Shown here: positions 8,948 through 17,415 of the stretch, piece after piece | Numbering within the stretch: the stretch's first letter is position 1 | How the letters are laid out: each line of letters starts with the position of its first letter | NCBI RefSeq assembly: GCF_001083785.1 | Contig: NZ_LAVL01000023.1 | Location: 23,292-87,291, forward strand | Source: Nonomuraea sp. SBT364 | GTDB lineage: Bacteria; Actinomycetota; Actinomycetes; Streptosporangiales; Streptosporangiaceae | Direction of reading: 5' to 3' | DNA: 64,000 nucleotides | Program-made: the position numbers and the translations under genes | Notes under the pieces: model-generated | What the model saw: only the letters and a program-made list of their open reading frames with translations | The model's database searches: none | What the model was told of the DNA's origin: nothing

Positions 8948-9195
8948 CGGAAGGGTTCGACGTGGATGAGCAGCGGTTCCAGGTCCGCAAGTACGTGACC
9001 TACCAGCGCATCTCGGATGAGGAGGCGATGGAGTTCGGGCTGATCCCGGACACCCGCCCGCCTCTGCCGCCGCCGTCGTGGCGGCAGCGGGCCCGGTGGC
9101 GGATCGCTGCGGCGGTGCGGCCGGTGCGGCTGCGCCTGGCGGCCCGGGTCGGCGGGGTGTCGGTCGAGGCGCTGGAGGAGGCGACGTGGCTGTGA
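8944..9195 (+). CDS. Phage protein of unknown function (83 aa)
   Basis: The start overlaps the terminase stop (ATGA). The N terminus is acidic (DEQRFQVRKYVTYQRISDEEAMEFG), and the second half is a basic, Trp/Arg-rich amphipathic stretch that may lie on DNA or membrane. Its site between terminase and portal is shared by variable small proteins in many siphophages. No family is recognised. Confidence 0.6.
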   Translation: MTEGFDVDEQRFQVRKYVTYQRISDEEAMEFGLIPDTRPPLPPPSWRQRARWRIAAAVRPVRLRLAARVGGVSVEALEEATWL

Positions 9196-9416
9196 TGGCC
9201 TTGGGTGTACTGGCTGTCGGCGCCATCGTGGTGGTGTGGCTGGTGGCGCGTGAGTGCCGTCGGGTCGATCGGGCGTGGCGGGAGGCTGCCGAGGCGTGGG
9301 GTCGCGCGGAAGCGGCGTGGACTCGGTCGGCTGAGAGCTGGGAGCGGGCGTCCGTGACCTGGGCCGAGGTGGCTCGGCTGCGGGCGGCGAGGCGTCCGCG
9401 TCAACCCCGCCGTTAG
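9186..9416 (+). CDS. Single-pass membrane protein with a coiled-coil tail (76 aa)
   Basis: One N-terminal membrane segment (MALGVLAVGAIVVVWLVA) is followed by heptad-like repeats rich in Trp, Ala and Glu (AWREAAEAWGRAEAAW). GTG 9186 has GGAGGAG five bases upstream; ATG 9195 is the alternative. It could be a membrane-anchored packaging accessory. Its function is unknown. Confidence 0.5.
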   Translation: MAVMALGVLAVGAIVVVWLVARECRRVDRAWREAAEAWGRAEAAWTRSAESWERASVTWAEVARLRAARRPRQPRR

Positions 9417-9489
9417 CGGCACAGGAAATTTTTCGCCTTCGTGCACCTGAAACCGTAGATTCTCCTGTCTCGTCTGTACCATCCGGGTC

Positions 9490-9777
9490 ATGGCCACCCC
9501 CGCGACGGCCCCCCGAGTCGGCTTCCGGCAGGCGTTCCGCACCGAGCGCGCCGCCGCCACTCCGCGTCCGCCGCGCACCCCTCTGGCCGTGCGCGCGGCC
9601 CGCTGGCTCGCCCGCCGTCTCCCGGCCTGGCCCGCCATCCGAACCCTGCTGCTCAGTGTGGCCGGCTTCGGGATGCTGACCGCCGCCGCCTGGACGTTGC
9701 ATGTCGCCGCTGGCCTCGCCGTCGGCGGCGTCTCCCTGCTGGTCCTGGAAGCCTTGTCGGGTGGTGACCGGCGTTGA
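9490..9777 (+). CDS. Small membrane protein upstream of portal (95 aa)
   Basis: A basic N terminus rich in Arg and Pro leads into a hydrophobic hairpin at about 50-88 (two short membrane segments). It starts a new transcription-like block after a 73-bp gap that includes a modest A+T-rich stretch. Its stop overlaps the TTG start of the portal gene. The function is unknown. Confidence 0.5.
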   Translation: MATPATAPRVGFRQAFRTERAAATPRPPRTPLAVRAARWLARRLPAWPAIRTLLLSVAGFGMLTAAAWTLHVAAGLAVGGVSLLVLEALSGGDRR

Positions 9778-11804
9778 GGTCGCCGCTCGGGATGCTGGCC
9801 CGCGCCGTCACGAACAAGGCGCCCGTCCCGTACACCTCGCGCGGTGCCCGGTTCGCGTTGCCGTTCTCCGGCCGGAACGACGCCGTCTCGCAGATGCAGG
9901 CGATGGGTACCGTCGGCACCCTGTTCTCGATCGTGCACCGTACGTCGAACGCGGCCTCGCAGGTGGATTGGAAGCTGTGGCGCCGCGCTGCCTCGGGCAA
10001 GGACGAGGACCGGGTCGAGCAGACCTCGCACCTCGCGCTCGACATCTGGCGGAAGCCGAATCCGTTCATGCCGCGGCAGGAGTTCGTCGAGTCCACACAG
10101 CAGCACGTGGATCTGACGGGCGAGGGCTGGTGGGTGGTGGCCCGCAACCCGCGGATGCGCTCCATCCCGCTGGAGTTGTGGCCTGTCCGGCCGGACCGGA
10201 TGATCCCGGTCCCGCACCCGCAGGATTTCCTGGCCGGCTACATCTACGTCAGTCCTGACGGCGAGCAGGTGCCGCTGCGGCTGGATGAGGTCATCCAGTT
10301 GCGGATGCCGAACCCGATGGACCCGTACCGGGGTATGGGCCCGGTGCAGTCGATCCTGGCCGAGCTGGACGCGACCAGGTACAGCGCGGAGTGGAACCGC
10401 AACTTCTTCGTCAACTCGGCGCTGCCGTCCGGGATCATCGAGGCGCCGCAGAACCTAGGCGACGAGGAGTTCAACCAGCTTCGCGACCGGTGGGAGGAGC
10501 AGCACCGCGGTGTCGCGGCCGCGCACCGGGTGGCCATCCTTGAGGGCGGCTTGAAGTGGGTGGACCGCAAGTTCACGCAGCGGGACATGCAGTTCGTCGA
10601 GCTGCGGCAGGTGTCTCGGGATGTGATCCGTGAGGCGTTCGGGATGCCGAAGTTCGCGCTCGGCGACGTTGACGACGTAAACCGGGCGGTGGGTGAGGCG
10701 TCGGCGGCGTGGTTCGCCGAGTACCTGACCGTCCCCCGTCTGGAGCGGATCAAGGCGGCGCTCAACCATGATTTCCTGCCGCTGTTCGGCGACACCGCCC
10801 GCGACCTGGAGTTCGATTACGAGGACCCGGTGCCGCCTGACGCCGAGTCTCGGGATCGTGAGCGTACGAGCAAGGCGACGGCGGCGAAGCTGTACGTGGA
10901 CGCGGGCTTCACCGGCGAGTCTGTGGTGGAGGCGCTGGATCTGCCGGACACGCTCGTCTGGAAGGAACCCGCCCCACAGCCCTCCCCTGCCCCTGCCGCT
11001 CCGCCGCCGCCGGGGCCGTCCCCTGACGCGCTGCTGCGCCGCCTCCAGGTGCGCGCCGCTGCCGACCCGGTGACCGGGCGGGAGGACTGGGAGGACCGGC
11101 TCGAAGATCTGCTCGCCGAATGGGAGCAGATCAGCGAAGACCAGCGGCGGGAGCTGCTCGACCAGATCCGGCGCGTCGTCGATGAGGGCGCCGGCGAGGG
11201 TGCTGCGCAGGGTCTGGTTGGCCTGGCCGTCTCCAGTGGTGTGGCTGCGGCGCTGCTGGAGGCGGTCATGGTGTTGCAGGCGGAGGCGGCGGCCGGGCGG
11301 ATGGTGGAGGTGGCGGCCGCGCAGGGTGTCGCCATCGAGCCCGCCCCCGTCTCCGGCGCGCTGGCGGCGGCGCTGGCGGCCGGCGCTGCGGTGACGGCCG
11401 CTCTGCTCGCGTCGAGCCTGGCGGTGGCTGCGGGCAGGGCGGCGCTCCGCGTGTGGGCGCCCGGCATGACGGGCGAGCAGGTGGCCGGCCGGGTCGGGGC
11501 GTGGCTGGAGAGCCTGACGGATGCCGGGCTGCGCGCGGAGCTGGGCGGCGCGATCTGGGCGGCGGAGAACCTGGGCCGGTTCGCCACCCTCGAGCTCGCG
11601 ATCGCGGATGGGCGGGGCGCCACCTGGTACGAGGCCAGCGAGATCAGAGACTCGAACACATGTTTCCAATGCCGCGATATCGACGGCGAACGGTTCGACA
11701 CGCTGCGCGACGTGCGCGAGTCGTATCCGCATGGCGGCTTCTTCGCGTGCCTCGGAACGATCCGGTGCCGTGGCACCGTGGAACCTCACTGGGGTGACTC
11801 ATGA
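9774..11804 (+). CDS. Portal protein fused to a MuF-like minor head protein
   Basis: The protein has 676 residues. Residues 1-370 match HK97-type portals (FSIVHRTSNAASQVDWKLWR, EGWWVVARN, LWPVRPDRM, AFGMPKFALGDVDDVNRAVGEASAAWF). A Pro/Ala linker (about 400-420) leads to a helical Ala-rich region and a C-terminal MuF-like block with DSNTCFQCRDIDGERF, YPHGGFFACLGTIRCRG. Portal and MuF proteins are usually separate genes; here they are one chain. The likely TTG start (9774) is coupled to the previous stop; ATG 9792 is possible. It forms the DNA entry vertex. Confidence 0.85.
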   Translation: MRSPLGMLARAVTNKAPVPYTSRGARFALPFSGRNDAVSQMQAMGTVGTLFSIVHRTSNAASQVDWKLWRRAASGKDEDRVEQTSHLALDIWRKPNPFMPRQEFVESTQQHVDLTGEGWWVVARNPRMRSIPLELWPVRPDRMIPVPHPQDFLAGYIYVSPDGEQVPLRLDEVIQLRMPNPMDPYRGMGPVQSILAELDATRYSAEWNRNFFVNSALPSGIIEAPQNLGDEEFNQLRDRWEEQHRGVAAAHRVAILEGGLKWVDRKFTQRDMQFVELRQVSRDVIREAFGMPKFALGDVDDVNRAVGEASAAWFAEYLTVPRLERIKAALNHDFLPLFGDTARDLEFDYEDPVPPDAESRDRERTSKATAAKLYVDAGFTGESVVEALDLPDTLVWKEPAPQPSPAPAAPPPPGPSPDALLRRLQVRAAADPVTGREDWEDRLEDLLAEWEQISEDQRRELLDQIRRVVDEGAGEGAAQGLVGLAVSSGVAAALLEAVMVLQAEAAAGRMVEVAAAQGVAIEPAPVSGALAAALAAGAAVTAALLASSLAVAAGRAALRVWAPGMTGEQVAGRVGAWLESLTDAGLRAELGGAIWAAENLGRFATLELAIADGRGATWYEASEIRDSNTCFQCRDIDGERFDTLRDVRESYPHGGFFACLGTIRCRGTVEPHWGDS

Positions 11805-12811
11805 GCAAGCCGAGGATCGATGCTGCGCTGGCGGCGCGGGTGCAGGCGCTGCTGGCTGACCGGAACGCGCAGCCGCTCCCGGGCGGGCACGTCCGGCCGG
11901 AGCTGAAGGTGACCGCGCAGACGGAAGGCCAGCCCGCCGAGCTGCTGTTGTACGACGAGATCGGGTTCTGGGGCATCTGGGCGGTCGACGTGGCCGCCGC
12001 CTTGTCGACGGTGTCGGGGCCGCTGCACGTGCGCGTCAACAGCCCTGGCGGGGACGTGTTCGACGGGATCGCGATCTACAACATGCTGGCCGACTACCCC
12101 GGCCATGTGACCGTCACCGTCGACAGCCTCGCCGCCAGCGCAGCCAGCTTCATCGCGATGGCGGGCGACACCATCCGCATGAACCGCGCCTCACAGATGA
12201 TGATCCACGACGCTTCCGGCGGTTGCCGCGGCAACGCCGCCGACATGCGGGCGATGGCCGGGCTGCTCGACCAGATCTCCTCCACCATCGCCGGCATCTA
12301 CGCCGGCCGGGCGGGCGGCACGGTCGAGGAGTGGCGCGAGCGGATGCTCGTGGATGGCGGGTTCGGCACCTGGTACACCGCCGAGCAGGCGGTCGAGGCC
12401 GGTCTCGCCGACGAGCTCGCCGCGACAGCCGACAGCGACGAGGACGAGCCAGGCGGGCAGGAGGCCGCGGGCCGGGTGGCGGTGGCCGCGCTGTTCCCGT
12501 ACGGCGACGCCGCCCGCTGGCGGGCCGCCGCCCACACCCCCGCCCTGGGGGACCAGAGCCAGGCGCCGGCGGTGCGCGAGCAGCCTGAGGCCCCCGTTGC
12601 GGCTGCTGCGCCGTCCCCCGCGGTGGTTCCCACCCCGCCGCCGGCGCCTGCACCAACCGCCCCGCTGGACGCGGAGGCGCCCCCCGCTGACGCCGGGCCT
12701 GAGCCGGCCGTCGAGCCGGACCCTGATCCGTGGGCGGCGTCTGTCGCTCACATGCTGAACACCCCCACGCCGGAGGGCGTGCTGGCGAGCCTGAGGAGGG
12801 CTGTGCTGTGA
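11801..12811 (+). CDS. ClpP-like prohead (head maturation) protease
   Basis: The protein has 336 residues. The ClpP fold is visible: HVRVNSPGGDVFDGIAIYN, the nucleophile Ser in DSLAASAASFIAMAG and the catalytic His in QMMIHDASG. The last 120 residues are Pro/Ala-rich and disordered and could act as an internal scaffold domain, since no separate scaffold gene is seen. It precedes the capsid gene, whose N-terminal delta-like segment is its expected substrate. Stop and start overlap at both ends (ATGA, GTGA). Confidence 0.88.
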   Translation: MSKPRIDAALAARVQALLADRNAQPLPGGHVRPELKVTAQTEGQPAELLLYDEIGFWGIWAVDVAAALSTVSGPLHVRVNSPGGDVFDGIAIYNMLADYPGHVTVTVDSLAASAASFIAMAGDTIRMNRASQMMIHDASGGCRGNAADMRAMAGLLDQISSTIAGIYAGRAGGTVEEWRERMLVDGGFGTWYTAEQAVEAGLADELAATADSDEDEPGGQEAAGRVAVAALFPYGDAARWRAAAHTPALGDQSQAPAVREQPEAPVAAAAPSPAVVPTPPPAPAPTAPLDAEAPPADAGPEPAVEPDPDPWAASVAHMLNTPTPEGVLASLRRAVL

Positions 12812-14184
12812 CGACACCTGTCCTGCCGAAGGACATCCCCATCCCGAAGAACAGCGACGAGCTGGCGGAGATGATGGGCGACCCGGGCCGCCTCGCGCCG
12901 GTACTCGCCGACACGAAGGCGCTACAGGAGTTCATCAAGGCGTACGCCGAAGCTCAGCAGGCGCCGGGCACCGACCTGCACCGGCAGATCGAGGCCGAGG
13001 TGCAGCGCGGCATGGCCGCGTTCCTGAAGGACAACGCGGCCAGCGGGGACGGCATCCAGCGGCTGAACCTGGACCCGCAGACCCGCCCGGCGAACATGCT
13101 GACCGGGCACCGGCAGGCGGCGGCGTACAACCCGAAGGCTCCGGGCGCGGTGCTCGACAACGAGTTCGCGAGCGCGGCGGAGTACTTCCACAACGCGTGG
13201 CATCTGAACCCGAACGCGGACGCGCGGGCGAAGATGCAGCGGATCCGGAACGCCTACAGCACGGTGGTGCCCAGCGAGGGCGGCTTCCTCGTCCCGGAGA
13301 CGCTGCGCTCGCAGCTTCTCCAGGTGGCGCTGGAGATGGCCGTGGTCCGGCCAAGGGCGACGGTGGTTCCGATGGAGTCGGCCCGCGTCCCGTTCCCGAT
13401 GATCGACTCCACATCGAACGCGTCCAGCGTTTTCGGCGGCATGGTCGGCTACTGGACCGACGAGGCCGCCATGCTCGAAGAGTCGAACCCCAAGTTCGGC
13501 AAGATCGTCCTCGACGCGCAGAAGCTCACCGGCTTGGCCGTCGTCCCCAACGAACTGCTGTCCGACTCCCTCATCTCGTTCGCGGCGCTGATCGAGACGC
13601 TGTGGCCGCAGGCGCTCGCCTTCTTCGAGGACGTCGCCTTCATGTCCGGCAGCGGCGTCGGCGAGCCGCTCGGCTTCCTCGGCGCGGGCAACAGCGCAGG
13701 CGTCGCAGTCGCCGCGGAGGCCGGCCAGCCCGCGGACACGATCGTGCTGGAGAACGTCATCAAGATGTACTCCCGCATGCTGCCCGCGTCGCTGTCGCGC
13801 GGCATCTGGATCTGCTCCCCCGAGGCGATCCCCGAACTGTTCACGATGGCTCTGTCCGTCGGTACGGGCGGCGGCCCGGTCATGCTGACCAACGTCGCAG
13901 GCCCGGCCCCGATGACCATCTTCGGTCGGCCCCTGGTGGTCAGCGAGAAGGCTGGCCGGCTCGGCGACCGCTCCGACCTGGCGTTCGTCGACCTGTCGTA
14001 CTACCTGGTCGGAGACCGGCAGACCATGTCCGCCGACTCCTCCACCGACTACAAGTTCGGGTCGGACCAGACCACGTACCGGATCATCCAGCGCGTCGAC
14101 GGCAAGCCCTGGATCAAGAGCGCGATCACGCCGAACAACGGCGGCCCGTCGCTGTCCCCGTTCGTCGAGATCGCGGCGCGCTGA
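12808..14184 (+). CDS. HK97-fold major capsid protein
   Basis: The protein has 458 residues. About 130 N-terminal residues are helical (a delta/scaffold-like domain). The HK97 core follows, with GGFLVPETLRSQLLQVALE, RATVVPMESARVPFPMID, KLTGLAVVPNELLSDS and GRPLVVSEKA. GTG 12808 follows a GAGGAGGG site and overlaps the protease stop. The first domain is probably removed by the upstream protease during maturation. Confidence 0.9.
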   Translation: MTTPVLPKDIPIPKNSDELAEMMGDPGRLAPVLADTKALQEFIKAYAEAQQAPGTDLHRQIEAEVQRGMAAFLKDNAASGDGIQRLNLDPQTRPANMLTGHRQAAAYNPKAPGAVLDNEFASAAEYFHNAWHLNPNADARAKMQRIRNAYSTVVPSEGGFLVPETLRSQLLQVALEMAVVRPRATVVPMESARVPFPMIDSTSNASSVFGGMVGYWTDEAAMLEESNPKFGKIVLDAQKLTGLAVVPNELLSDSLISFAALIETLWPQALAFFEDVAFMSGSGVGEPLGFLGAGNSAGVAVAAEAGQPADTIVLENVIKMYSRMLPASLSRGIWICSPEAIPELFTMALSVGTGGGPVMLTNVAGPAPMTIFGRPLVVSEKAGRLGDRSDLAFVDLSYYLVGDRQTMSADSSTDYKFGSDQTTYRIIQRVDGKPWIKSAITPNNGGPSLSPFVEIAAR

Positions 14185-14197
14185 GAGGAGTAGGCAC

Positions 14198-14626
14198 ATG
14201 TCTGGAATGGAAGGGCTCGGCAGGGTCTTCAACGTGGTCCCGGCCGCGTCCGGGGTGCACATCCCGATGAAGGACGCCGCCGCCATCTCGTTCGTCACCT
14301 TCGAGGACGACGGCAGCACGATTCTGACGTTGAAGGAGTCGATCGACGGCGCCAGCGAGCAGAACCTCGCCGTCATGACCCGCTTCCACAAGGCGCCCGG
14401 TGTGGGCGGCACGTGGACGCTGGTCGAGCAGGCGGCTGCGGCAACGTACGACCTGGGCGACGACACCACGAACGACGCGACCGTGGTCACGGTGCGGGCC
14501 GCCCAGCTGTCCGACGGGTTCAACTGCGTCGAGGCGACCGTGGACGGCGGTATCTGTGTCGCGATCCTGCACGACCTGATGGTCCAGCGGGATCCGGCGA
14601 ACCTCGCCACGAACGTGGACGCGTAG
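14198..14626 (+). CDS. Phage head protein of unknown function, possible capsid decoration (142 aa)
   Basis: It lies directly after the capsid gene with a GAGAGGAG ribosome-binding site. It is beta-rich, acidic and free of membrane segments, with features such as FVTFEDDGSTILTLKESIDG. Proteins at this place in siphophages often coat the capsid; the sequence has no motif that proves it. Confidence 0.55.
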   Translation: MSGMEGLGRVFNVVPAASGVHIPMKDAAAISFVTFEDDGSTILTLKESIDGASEQNLAVMTRFHKAPGVGGTWTLVEQAAAATYDLGDDTTNDATVVTVRAAQLSDGFNCVEATVDGGICVAILHDLMVQRDPANLATNVDA

Positions 14627-14635
14627 GGGGCCGGG

Positions 14636-15094
14636 ATGACCACGATGATCCAGGGCTCGCAGGTGCGGACTCTGCTGCTGGGCAGCGGCCCGGTCGCGTC
14701 CCCTTCGGGCGCGTTCGCGGCGGACACCCGCACGATCTTCACGGTGGCGGGCGGCGAGGTGATGATCACCGCGCTGTGGGGTGTCGTCACCACCAGCATC
14801 ACCGTCGCCAACACGGTCAAGCTGCAGACCAACCCGACCGCCGGCGACACCGCTGACCTCGTCACGGCCACGGACATCGGCACCACCGACTCGACGGTGG
14901 GGACAGTGCTCGGCGTGCTCGACCAGACCGACACGCCGCCCGACCTGAACAAGGGTGGCAAGGCTTTGTCCGGCGTCGTCGTGTCGACGGGCAACATCGA
15001 GCAGGTCACCACCGGCACCACCCCGGATGGTGCGGTCACCTGGTATTGCACCTGGGTGCCGCTGACCGACGGCGCCACGCTGGTGGCCGGCTGA
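14636..15094 (+). CDS. Phage head protein of unknown function, beta-rich (152 aa)
   Basis: It is rich in Thr, Val and Gly with alternating beta pattern (GGEVMITALWGVVTTSITVANTVKLQTNPTA), as in capsid decoration or fibre-like proteins. It shares one base with the next start (TGATG). With the previous gene it makes a two-gene decoration candidate. No family is recognised. Confidence 0.55.
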   Translation: MTTMIQGSQVRTLLLGSGPVASPSGAFAADTRTIFTVAGGEVMITALWGVVTTSITVANTVKLQTNPTAGDTADLVTATDIGTTDSTVGTVLGVLDQTDTPPDLNKGGKALSGVVVSTGNIEQVTTGTTPDGAVTWYCTWVPLTDGATLVAG

Positions 15095-15666
15095 TGAGCC
15101 TGCACGGGTGCGCTGACTGCTCCACCTCGTACGCGGTGGGGTTGGAGGCGTGCCCGAACTGCGGGTGCAGGGAGCGCGTCGAGGAGGGACGGGCCGTGCG
15201 TGGGTCGCGGCTGCCCTTCGTTGACGTCGCCTGTTCGACTGCCGGGTGCCGCGCTGAGGGCGTGGTCCGCCGCATCCACAAGCCGATGATCGTGCCTGGG
15301 GTGGTGGAGCAGACGGCGTATGCCTGTGTGCCGTGCGGCCTGGTGATGCAGCCCGTCGGCGGCTGGCCGGCGCCTGGGTTGGAGGAGAACATGCCGAAGA
15401 TCACTCGCCATGGTGGGGCGTCGAACGCGGCGGCCGGGTCTGCGGAGGATGCCGCCCGGCCGTCGTCCGAGATCGGAGAGGGTGAGCAGCCATCAGTTGG
15501 GAGCAGCTCCGAGACATCCTCCGAGAGGCCGCCAAGCTCGCCCGAGACGAGCGGGACCGACCGCCCGAAGCCTGCCCCCAAGACGGGGAGCCGCTCCAAG
15601 CGGGCCCGCGGGGCGAGCTCCACTGCCGGTTCGACGGATGGATCTGGCGAGGCTGACGCCTCTTGA
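15094..15666 (+). CDS. Cys-rich zinc-ribbon protein with a Ser/Thr-rich tail
   Basis: The protein has 190 residues. The first 95 carry paired cysteines (CADCSTSY, CPNCGC, later CVPCG) consistent with two zinc ribbons. From MPKITRHGGASNAA on, the chain is disordered and rich in Ser, Glu, Pro and Lys. The end overlaps a second frame at 15486-15656 that also looks protein-coding. Small proteins beginning MPK-x-T-x-HGG occur after capsid genes in actinophages, from memory, so the ATG at that residue could be a second start. Confidence 0.6.
   Translation: MSLHGCADCSTSYAVGLEACPNCGCRERVEEGRAVRGSRLPFVDVACSTAGCRAEGVVRRIHKPMIVPGVVEQTAYACVPCGLVMQPVGGWPAPGLEENMPKITRHGGASNAAAGSAEDAARPSSEIGEGEQPSVGSSSETSSERPPSSPETSGTDRPKPAPKTGSRSKRARGASSTAGSTDGSGEADAS
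15486..15656 (+). CDS. Overprinted small zinc-ribbon-like protein in the -1 frame (no standard start)
   Basis: The frame runs from just after a TGA (15483-15485) to a TGA at 15654. It reads SWEQLRDILREAAKLARDE, then CPQDGEPLQAGPRGELHCRF, ending DGWIWRG. An amphipathic helix followed by a Cys-x-x-DGEPL ... HC-x-F-DGW block resembles small actinophage proteins found at this place, from memory. No ATG, GTG or TTG precedes the helix in frame. A rare ATC start (15492, with GAGAGGG upstream) or a -1 shift from the overlapping gene would be needed. Confidence 0.45.
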   Translation, partial: AAISWEQLRDILREAAKLARDERDRPPEACPQDGEPLQAGPRGELHCRFDGWIWRG

Positions 15667-15670
15667 GACT

Positions 15671-15707
15671 CCCCGGGCGCCCGTCCACGGCTAAGGGGCG
15701 CCCGGGG
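15671..15707 (+). terminator. Perfect 12-bp stem-loop between head and connector genes
   Basis: CCCCGGGCGCCC (15671-15682) pairs with GGGCGCCCGGGG (15696-15707) over a 13-base loop, five bases after a stop codon. There is no T-run. It is probably a partial terminator or mRNA boundary between the head and tail-connector genes. Confidence 0.6.
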
Positions 15708-15757
15708 GCCACAAACGGCCGTGGAGAGCCGATCAGCGCAGGGAGGAGGGGACGGAC

Positions 15758-16831
15758 ATGGCGGCACCGTGGTACTGCACTCGCGAGGACGTGAAGCGGG
15801 CGTTGGACGTCAAGGAGACCGCGCGCAGCAACGCGCAGGTCGACCGCGCCATCGACTCCGCCTCGCGCACCGTCGAGGGCAGGTTGCATCGCCGCTTCTA
15901 CCCGGAGACCGCCACCCGCACCTTCGACTGGCCGAACGCGCAGCGGGCCCGCCCGTGGCGGCTGTGGCTGGACCAGCACGAGCTCGCCTCGGTGACCACC
16001 CTTATGGCGGGCGGGGTGACGGTCGCCTCCAGCGACTTCCTGCTGTATCCGACGGGCGGCCCGCCGTACAACAGGCTAGAGATCGACCTCGACTCCTCCG
16101 CCGCGTTCGCCAGCGGGGACACCCACCAGCAGGCCATCTCCATCGCCGGCGTGTACGCGGGCTGCCCGCTCGACGAGGCCCCGGCCGGCGCCCTCGCTGA
16201 GGCGCTCGACGCCTCCGAGACGAGCGTGGACGTCACGGACGCCGCGGCGGTCGGGGTGGGCGACATTCTGCGCGTCGGTACGGAGCGGATGATCGTCACC
16301 GGTCGGGCGATGCTCGACACCGGGCAGAACATCGCCGCCGACCTGACGGCGTCGAACGCGTCCGTCACCGTGACTGTGACGGACGGCACCGCCTACGCGG
16401 TGGATGAGGTGCTGCTGGTCGGGTCGGAGCGGATGCTCGTGGTGGACGTCGCGGGCAACGACCTCACCGTGCGCAGGGCGTGGGACGGCAGCGTGCTGGC
16501 CGCGCACACCGCGGGGGCGGACGTGTATGCGCCGCGCACGCTGACCGTGACGCGGGGGGCGCTCGGCACGACAGCGGCCGCGCACGACACGGCTGCCGCG
16601 GTGGTCCGGCATCTGGTGCCCGGCCTGGTGCGTGACGCTGTCGTGGCGTTGGCGTTGGCGCAACTGCTGGGCGAGCAGGGCGGCTACACGGCGGCGGGCG
16701 CCCGGTCGGCGGCGTCGGGGTCGGTGGCCGGGTCGCGTCCGCAGTCCCGGCAGGTGGGCGGCGGCGCGGGCGACGTGCTGGCCATGGCCTTCGACGCGTA
16801 CGGCCGCAAGGCCCGCACGAGGGCGGTCTGA
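15758..16831 (+). CDS. Head-tail connector (gp6-like) protein with a duplicated beta insert
   Basis: The protein has 357 residues. The start, WYCTREDVKRALDVKETARSN then IDSASRTVEGRLHRRFYP, and the helical end match neck connector proteins. Between them are two similar segments (VGDILRVGTERMIVTG and VDEVLLVGSERMLVVD) that suggest an inserted, duplicated beta module. It is much longer than ordinary gp6-type connectors. It opens the second rightward block, after the stem-loop. Confidence 0.65.
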   Translation: MAAPWYCTREDVKRALDVKETARSNAQVDRAIDSASRTVEGRLHRRFYPETATRTFDWPNAQRARPWRLWLDQHELASVTTLMAGGVTVASSDFLLYPTGGPPYNRLEIDLDSSAAFASGDTHQQAISIAGVYAGCPLDEAPAGALAEALDASETSVDVTDAAAVGVGDILRVGTERMIVTGRAMLDTGQNIAADLTASNASVTVTVTDGTAYAVDEVLLVGSERMLVVDVAGNDLTVRRAWDGSVLAAHTAGADVYAPRTLTVTRGALGTTAAAHDTAAAVVRHLVPGLVRDAVVALALAQLLGEQGGYTAAGARSAASGSVAGSRPQSRQVGGGAGDVLAMAFDAYGRKARTRAV

Positions 16832-16832
16832 C

Positions 16833-17030
16833 ATGGGCTCTTGCACCGCGTTCACGGCCCGCGCAGAGGCGCGCGAGTTGCCCCCGGTTGATGGGTGGCG
16901 GCGGGCCGCGGCGACAGGCGTGGTCGTCTTCAGGTGCTCGTGCGGCACGGTCGTCCGAGGCGGACGGGGCGAGGTGGCGGCGCTGGCGGGGCCGCACATG
17001 CGCAGGGCGAGGGGTGAGACCCGTGCTTGA
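16833..17030 (+). CDS. Small Cys-containing phage protein (65 aa)
   Basis: It contains FRCSCGTVVRGGRGE and a following His, a possible small metal site. It starts two bases after the connector stop and overlaps the next gene by eight bases. No family is recognised. Confidence 0.5.
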   Translation: MGSCTAFTARAEARELPPVDGWRRAAATGVVVFRCSCGTVVRGGRGEVAALAGPHMRRARGETRA

Positions 17031-17415
17031 GATCCACGCGACGATCCACATGAAGGGCCCCGTCTACGACGGCCGCGCGCCCCGCGTGCTCGACGATTTC
17101 GCGCAGGCGGCGGTCGACGAGGTGGCCGAGCAGGGCTTCCGCGACATCGGGTTCACGCTCGTCCGCGTGCTCAAGCATCCGACCGGCCACTACCAGTCCC
17201 GGATCCGTAACAGGCCGATCGGCCCGCTCACCCGCGTGCTGTACGACGACCGGGTGATCTACGGGTGGTGGCTGGAAGGCGTCGGCTCCCGCAACAGCCC
17301 CGTCACGCGGTTTGAGGGGTATTTCACGTTCCGGCGGGTCGCCCAGCACCTGAAGAAGAAGGCCCCGCAGATCGCGCAGCAGACGTTGCGCCGCTACATC
17401 GGCAGGTTGCAATGA
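17023..17415 (+). CDS. Head-tail joining / neck protein, putative (130 aa)
   Basis: The GTG start overlaps the previous gene and the stop overlaps the tail terminator start (ATGA). The sequence is typical of small neck proteins that contact the tail: helices at DDFAQAAVDEVAEQGFRDIG and a Tyr/Trp-rich middle (YDDRVIYGWWLEGVG). The assignment is by position and style; HK97 gp10-type or minor capsid are alternatives. Confidence 0.5.
   Translation: MLEIHATIHMKGPVYDGRAPRVLDDFAQAAVDEVAEQGFRDIGFTLVRVLKHPTGHYQSRIRNRPIGPLTRVLYDDRVIYGWWLEGVGSRNSPVTRFEGYFTFRRVAQHLKKKAPQIAQQTLRRYIGRLQ

Noticed and set aside
12922..15411. 829-codon minus-strand frame opposite capsid genes
   Set aside because: Antisense to well-supported head genes, with biased composition and no ribosome-binding site.
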